Assembly: GCA_030590525.1 (NCBI GenBank) | Contig: JAUUYI010000059.1 | Coordinates: 1-9,286 of the forward strand | DNA length: 9,286 nucleotides | Source: Sedimenticola sp. | Lineage (GTDB): Bacteria; Pseudomonadota; Gammaproteobacteria; Chromatiales; Chromatiaceae | Reading direction: 5' to 3' | Shown: in pieces, positions 6,131 through 9,286 of the stretch | Position numbering within the stretch: position 1 is the stretch's first letter | Layout of the letters: each line of letters opens with the position of its first letter | Notes under the pieces: model-generated | What the model was told of the DNA's origin: nothing | The model's input: only the letters and a program-made list of their open reading frames with translations | Databases searched by the model: none | Made by a program: the position numbers and the translations under genes

Positions 6131-7213
6131 ATGATAAAAGAGAGTCTCAATAATACTAACGTTGCTGCCGAGCGAGCGCTGATCTCGCCGGCAGAGCTCA
6201 AACGACGTCTTCCCAACCCGGCGCGGGGTGAGGAGACGGTCCGGACCGGCCGTCAGGTCATTCGGAGCATCCTGAAGGGATCGGATCCCCGTTTCCTGGT
6301 GGTGGTCGGCCCCTGCTCCATCCATGACCTGGATGCCGCCAAAGAGTATGCCCTCCGACTGAAACAGCTGCACGAAGATCTGGGCGACACCCTGTTCAGT
6401 GTGGTGCGCATCTATTTCGAGAAACCACGCACCACCGTAGGCTGGAAGGGATTGATCAACGACCCGCGGATGGATGGCTCGTTCGACATCGAGGCGGGGC
6501 TGCACCAGGCACGGGAGCTGCTGCTGTGGCTGGCCGACCTGGGTCTGCCAGTGGCGACGGAGGCGCTGGATCCCATCAGCCCTCAGTATCTGGCGGATCT
6601 GTTCTCCTGGTCTGCCATTGGTGCCCGCACTACGGAGTCGCAGACCCATCGGGAGATGGCATCGGGTCTCTCCATGCCAGTAGGGTTCAAGAATGGCACT
6701 GACGGGGGGTTGACGGTAGCGATCAACGCCCTGCAGTCAGCATCACGCCCCCACAGTTTTCTGGGCATCAACCAGGCGGGACAGGTGTCGGAGATCAAGA
6801 CCAAGGGGAATGTCTGTGGTCATATCATCCTGCGGGGCGGCAGTGACCTGCCCAACTATGACTCAGTGCATGTGGCCCTGTGCGAAGAGTCGCTGATCAA
6901 GGCCGGGCTGCCGGTGAACATCATGATCGACTGTAGCCACGGAAACTCCAATAAGCAGTTCGATCTGCAGCCTCTGGTGGCGGAGAATGTCGCGAATCAG
7001 GTGCTGGCGGGGAATCGTTCCATCATGGGGGTGATGCTGGAGAGTAATCTCCATGCGGGTAACCAGTCGATCCCTGAAGACCTTTCTCAATTGCAGTACG
7101 GGATTTCGGTTACAGATGCCTGCATCGGTTGGGAGACCACAGAAACGGTGCTGCGGGAGATGGCAGAAAAGCTGAAGCTGGCGTTGCCAGGGCGGGTGAA
7201 TTCCAAGAGATAA
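6131..7213 (+). CDS. aroF: 3-deoxy-7-phosphoheptulonate (DAHP) synthase, AroF-like type I
   Basis: This 360-residue enzyme condenses phosphoenolpyruvate with erythrose 4-phosphate, the first step of aromatic amino-acid synthesis. Family motifs in order are GPCSIHD with the metal ligand Cys62, YFEKPRTTVGWKGL, ARTTESQTHREMASG, GFKNGTDGG, DCSHGNSNK and the C-terminal VTDACIGWE. Among the E. coli isozymes it is closest to tyrosine-sensitive AroF: MDGSFDIEAGL, ATEALDPISPQYL, LFSWSAIG and GINQAGQV are AroF-type. AroG and AroH differ at these places. I prefer the ATG at 6131 over the in-frame GTG at 6110 because MIKESLNN aligns with the AroF N-terminus (MQKDALNN), including Asn8, a residue linked to tyrosine inhibition in E. 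coli. Neither start has a strong ribosome site. Tyrosine feedback is an inference from similarity. Confidence 0.95.
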   Translation: MIKESLNNTNVAAERALISPAELKRRLPNPARGEETVRTGRQVIRSILKGSDPRFLVVVGPCSIHDLDAAKEYALRLKQLHEDLGDTLFSVVRIYFEKPRTTVGWKGLINDPRMDGSFDIEAGLHQARELLLWLADLGLPVATEALDPISPQYLADLFSWSAIGARTTESQTHREMASGLSMPVGFKNGTDGGLTVAINALQSASRPHSFLGINQAGQVSEIKTKGNVCGHIILRGGSDLPNYDSVHVALCEESLIKAGLPVNIMIDCSHGNSNKQFDLQPLVAENVANQVLAGNRSIMGVMLESNLHAGNQSIPEDLSQLQYGISVTDACIGWETTETVLREMAEKLKLALPGRVNSKR

Positions 7214-7242
7214 AAAAAGGCCGTCAAAATAAAGTGACGGCC
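7211..7242 (-). terminator. Intrinsic terminator for the minus strand; hairpin also available to aroF
   Basis: GGCCGTCA (7219-7226) and TGACGGCC (7235-7242) form a perfect 8-bp stem with an 8-base loop. On the minus strand the stem is followed directly by seven Ts (the A-run at 7212-7218), the classic rho-independent form. This suits transcription arriving from the 7428-9263 gene. On the plus strand the A-run precedes the stem and only an A/T-mixed stretch follows, so termination of aroF would be weaker. The A-run overlaps the aroF TAA stop codon. Confidence 0.75.
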
Positions 7243-7427
7243 ATAAATAAAGGAGGAGTTAGACTCGCAACAGAATCGGTTCAATAACAGACCACCATCG
7301 CAGAGCCTGTGGAGATTAGACCACGTCAGCGCCATAAGCCGCATTGATAATTCGCAATCCCCCCTGTTTTGATCGTAGGGGTGTAAGAGGCCTGCTGCCC
7401 GGGTGCAATTTCCGGGTTAATCCTCCT

Positions 7428-9263
7428 TCAGTATTTCAGGTCCTCGTTGCGGAACGGGCGCTTTGGCTTCGCCCCCAGCACGTTACGCAGGATGTCGTTC
7501 AGAGTGGCCGGATCGTTGTCGAAACCGCCGTGGGAGGTGGCGGCAGTGCGTACCTTTACGCCCGACACACCCTGGCTGTAGACGAACTCCAGTCTGCCCG
7601 GGGCCGCATTCAATAACGGCTGGTTATAGCGCTGTATCCCGAGAATGGGCGCCGGTGTCTTCTCCTCGAAGGCCCGGGAGACCAGGTAGAGCAGGGATTT
7701 ACGGTATATCCTGGCCACATTGTCGTCCTGCTCCAACCGGGAGTTCAGATTGTAGATGGTCATGCGATCGATGCCGAACGAGGTACTACCCGTGAGCAGA
7801 TGGCGATAGTGGCTCTTGAACAGATCGACCGTGGTGGCCGGCGCCATCAGGCTACAACTTCGAACGCGCAGACCCGGTGACAGCCCCTCCAGGGCCTTCA
7901 GCAGATGGGCCATGAGGATTGCGCCCGTGCTGTGTCCCGCCAGGTGGATATTGGGTGCCACTCCCCTCCTGGTATAGGCATCGATGAAGGCGCTAATTAT
8001 GCTCAGGCCCGCACCACCCGGATCGAAGGGGCTGCTTGCCCCCGACTTCATCTCCCGCCACAGGGCCCGGCCCGGCACTCGGGTGGCCCGTTCCAGGAGT
8101 TTATCGGTCCAGTCGGTGAAGCCGGCAACCCGCTCCTCCGCTCTCTTCTTTTTGCTGAATACCACATCCTTTATCTCTTCCAGCAGGCCGGTGTCGTACA
8201 TGATGTGATAGGGATAGATGCCGTTGGCCTTGAAAACAGGGCGCATGGCACTGATCCGGGTGGCCGAGTCCTTGGGGCTGTTGAGGCCGCCGTGGGCATA
8301 CAGCAGCAGGTGTTTGTATTTCCGGCTTCTGGCGACCAGTTCGGCAGTCTGAGAGGTATCACTTTCGCTACTCCAGTAGCGGCCGGTCTGGTGAAAATGG
8401 CCGTCGTCCAGGTGCACGAAGTGGCCGGCGATCTCACCCCGCGTGGGGCTGCGGCCGAGCTGCCTGGGATCGTCCAGCAGGGCGGAATACTGGTTGGGCG
8501 GGTTGTTCCATATCTGCGGGGTGGGGAGGGCGAGTCGAAACACCCAGGCATCACGAATATTCTCCTTCCAGTCTTCGTAGCGCCACAGGGCTACCCCATT
8601 GTTCCCCCAGCTTTTGCCCCAGGAGTTCTGCACCAGGAAGCCTGCACCGGTGTAGCCGATAATAGCGAAGGCGTGACCGCCGATCGTGTCAGAGCGGAAG
8701 GGGATCTCGCCTCTCTTCACCGCCCGGGTTTCCCATCCAGGATGCACCCGGGCGGAGACGAAGATGGCCCTCACCTCGTTCAGCGCGGCATGAAAATCCG
8801 AGATACGGTGACGCAGGCGGAAAAAAGTACCCAGGGTGTTCTTCCGGGCCTGTTTGGCCCGGTGGATGGTCAACTCCCCCGGGTTGGACGGATTGTAACG
8901 CCACTCGGTCTCGCGGCAGACACCCATGGCATACCAGCCCCGAATGGCGCCGCGACAGCTGGAGCCGGAGTACGTCTCACCCGGCCACTCATCGTAGCGT
9001 CGAGCCATCTCATAGAGCATGCGCGGGCTGACATTGTAATGGTTGCCGCGTTGGTGATTGAGAAGATTGATGACAGCGGTCAGGCCAAAGCCGGTGCAGG
9101 CACCTTCACTGCCCTGATCCAGGATGTGCAGATTGGCGGGTCGCCGCAGATAGGGTTTCAGCTGGATCAAGGCCGGCTGATAGATGAAATCACGAAAATC
9201 CGGGGTGTCCGGGGTGGCGGTCAGCTGGTATTTTCCAAGCGTTGAAAAGCGGGTGTCTGCCAT
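7428..9263 (-). CDS. Papain-like (C1) peptidase fused to an alpha/beta-hydrolase domain
   Basis: This is a 611-residue protein with two enzymatic domains. Residues about 20-245 are a C1 papain-like peptidase: oxyanion Gln50 and nucleophile Cys56 in LDQGSEGACTGFG, His197 in IGGHAFAIIGY, and Asn213 in QNSWGKSWGNNGVALW. Residues about 315-600 look like an alpha/beta-hydrolase: the oxyanion-type LLLYAHGG (319-326), the nucleophile elbow GHSTG with Ser445, and a late histidine in SHGGFDND (His578). The third triad member is not obvious. Residues about 246-315 link the domains. There is no signal peptide, transmembrane segment or inhibitory propeptide, so the protein is probably cytosolic or exported by a route that needs no signal peptide. 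The ATG at 9263 is supported by AGGAG (9270-9274) with 6-base spacing. Both active sites look intact. Substrates are unknown; roles as a defence effector, secreted toxin or processing enzyme are all open. It is convergent with aroF and unrelated to it. Confidence 0.85.
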   Translation of the reverse strand: MADTRFSTLGKYQLTATPDTPDFRDFIYQPALIQLKPYLRRPANLHILDQGSEGACTGFGLTAVINLLNHQRGNHYNVSPRMLYEMARRYDEWPGETYSGSSCRGAIRGWYAMGVCRETEWRYNPSNPGELTIHRAKQARKNTLGTFFRLRHRISDFHAALNEVRAIFVSARVHPGWETRAVKRGEIPFRSDTIGGHAFAIIGYTGAGFLVQNSWGKSWGNNGVALWRYEDWKENIRDAWVFRLALPTPQIWNNPPNQYSALLDDPRQLGRSPTRGEIAGHFVHLDDGHFHQTGRYWSSESDTSQTAELVARSRKYKHLLLYAHGGLNSPKDSATRISAMRPVFKANGIYPYHIMYDTGLLEEIKDVVFSKKKRAEERVAGFTDWTDKLLERATRVPGRALWREMKSGASSPFDPGGAGLSIISAFIDAYTRRGVAPNIHLAGHSTGAILMAHLLKALEGLSPGLRVRSCSLMAPATTVDLFKSHYRHLLTGSTSFGIDRMTIYNLNSRLEQDDNVARIYRKSLLYLVSRAFEEKTPAPILGIQRYNQPLLNAAPGRLEFVYSQGVSGVKVRTAATSHGGFDNDPATLNDILRNVLGAKPKRPFRNEDLKY

Positions 9264-9269
9264 CGGTGA

Positions 9270-9274
9270 CTCCT
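9270..9274 (-). promoter_or_regulatory. Ribosome binding site of the peptidase-hydrolase gene
   Basis: On the minus strand AGGAG is followed by 6 bases (TCACCG) and the ATG at 9263-9261. This fixes the start. Only 12 bases further upstream are in the window, so the promoter and any upstream partner gene cannot be seen. Confidence 0.75.
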
Positions 9275-9286
9275 GTCAGTGTCTGC

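Noticed and set aside
7344..7616. A 90-codon plus-strand frame in the convergent gap.
   Set aside because: Most of it is antisense to the end of the peptidase-hydrolase gene, and it has no ribosome site or recognisable domain.
7905..9245. A 446-codon plus-strand open frame opposite the peptidase-hydrolase gene.
   Set aside because: It is fully antisense to a gene with clear active-site motifs, shows no recognisable domain, and long antisense frames are common in GC-rich DNA.

Overview
The window looks like GC-rich chromosomal DNA of a gammaproteobacterium. The main evidence is a biotin operon in the order bioB-bioF-bioH-bioC-bioD, an AroF-like type I DAHP synthase, a ComF/GntX-type phosphoribosyltransferase next to the biotin genes, and a BirA-type operator resembling the E. 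coli one. I cannot name the species.

Layout: bases 1-325 are non-coding and dominated by a 258-bp MITE-like insertion (17-274). It has 22-bp terminal inverted repeats, an 8-bp target duplication and nested internal hairpins. A comF-like gene (326-1084, minus) faces away from the biotin operon. The 140-bp gap holds a face-to-face pair of promoters and a BirA-like operator whose left half-site lies inside the first codons of comF. The five biotin genes (1227-5702, plus) are tightly packed, and every junction overlaps by 20 or 4 bases. Bases 5703-6130 carry no convincing gene. They hold a 90-bp hairpin repeat and a seven-base tandem repeat. aroF (6131-7213, plus) follows, then a hairpin whose T-tract serves the minus strand. 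Finally a 611-residue minus-strand gene (7428-9263) encodes an unusual fusion of a papain-like (C1) cysteine peptidase with an alpha/beta-hydrolase.

How the genes work together: BioC methylates malonyl-ACP so that fatty-acid synthesis can build the pimeloyl chain. BioH removes the methyl group, BioF condenses pimeloyl-ACP with alanine, BioD closes the ureido ring and BioB inserts sulfur. The BioA aminotransferase step is missing here and must be encoded elsewhere. BirA with biotinyl-AMP probably represses bioB. aroF starts the shikimate pathway and appears independent.

The least ordinary items are the peptidase-hydrolase fusion, the MITE-like element with its intact target duplication, and the operator embedded in the comF start. 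Everything else is well-known metabolism.
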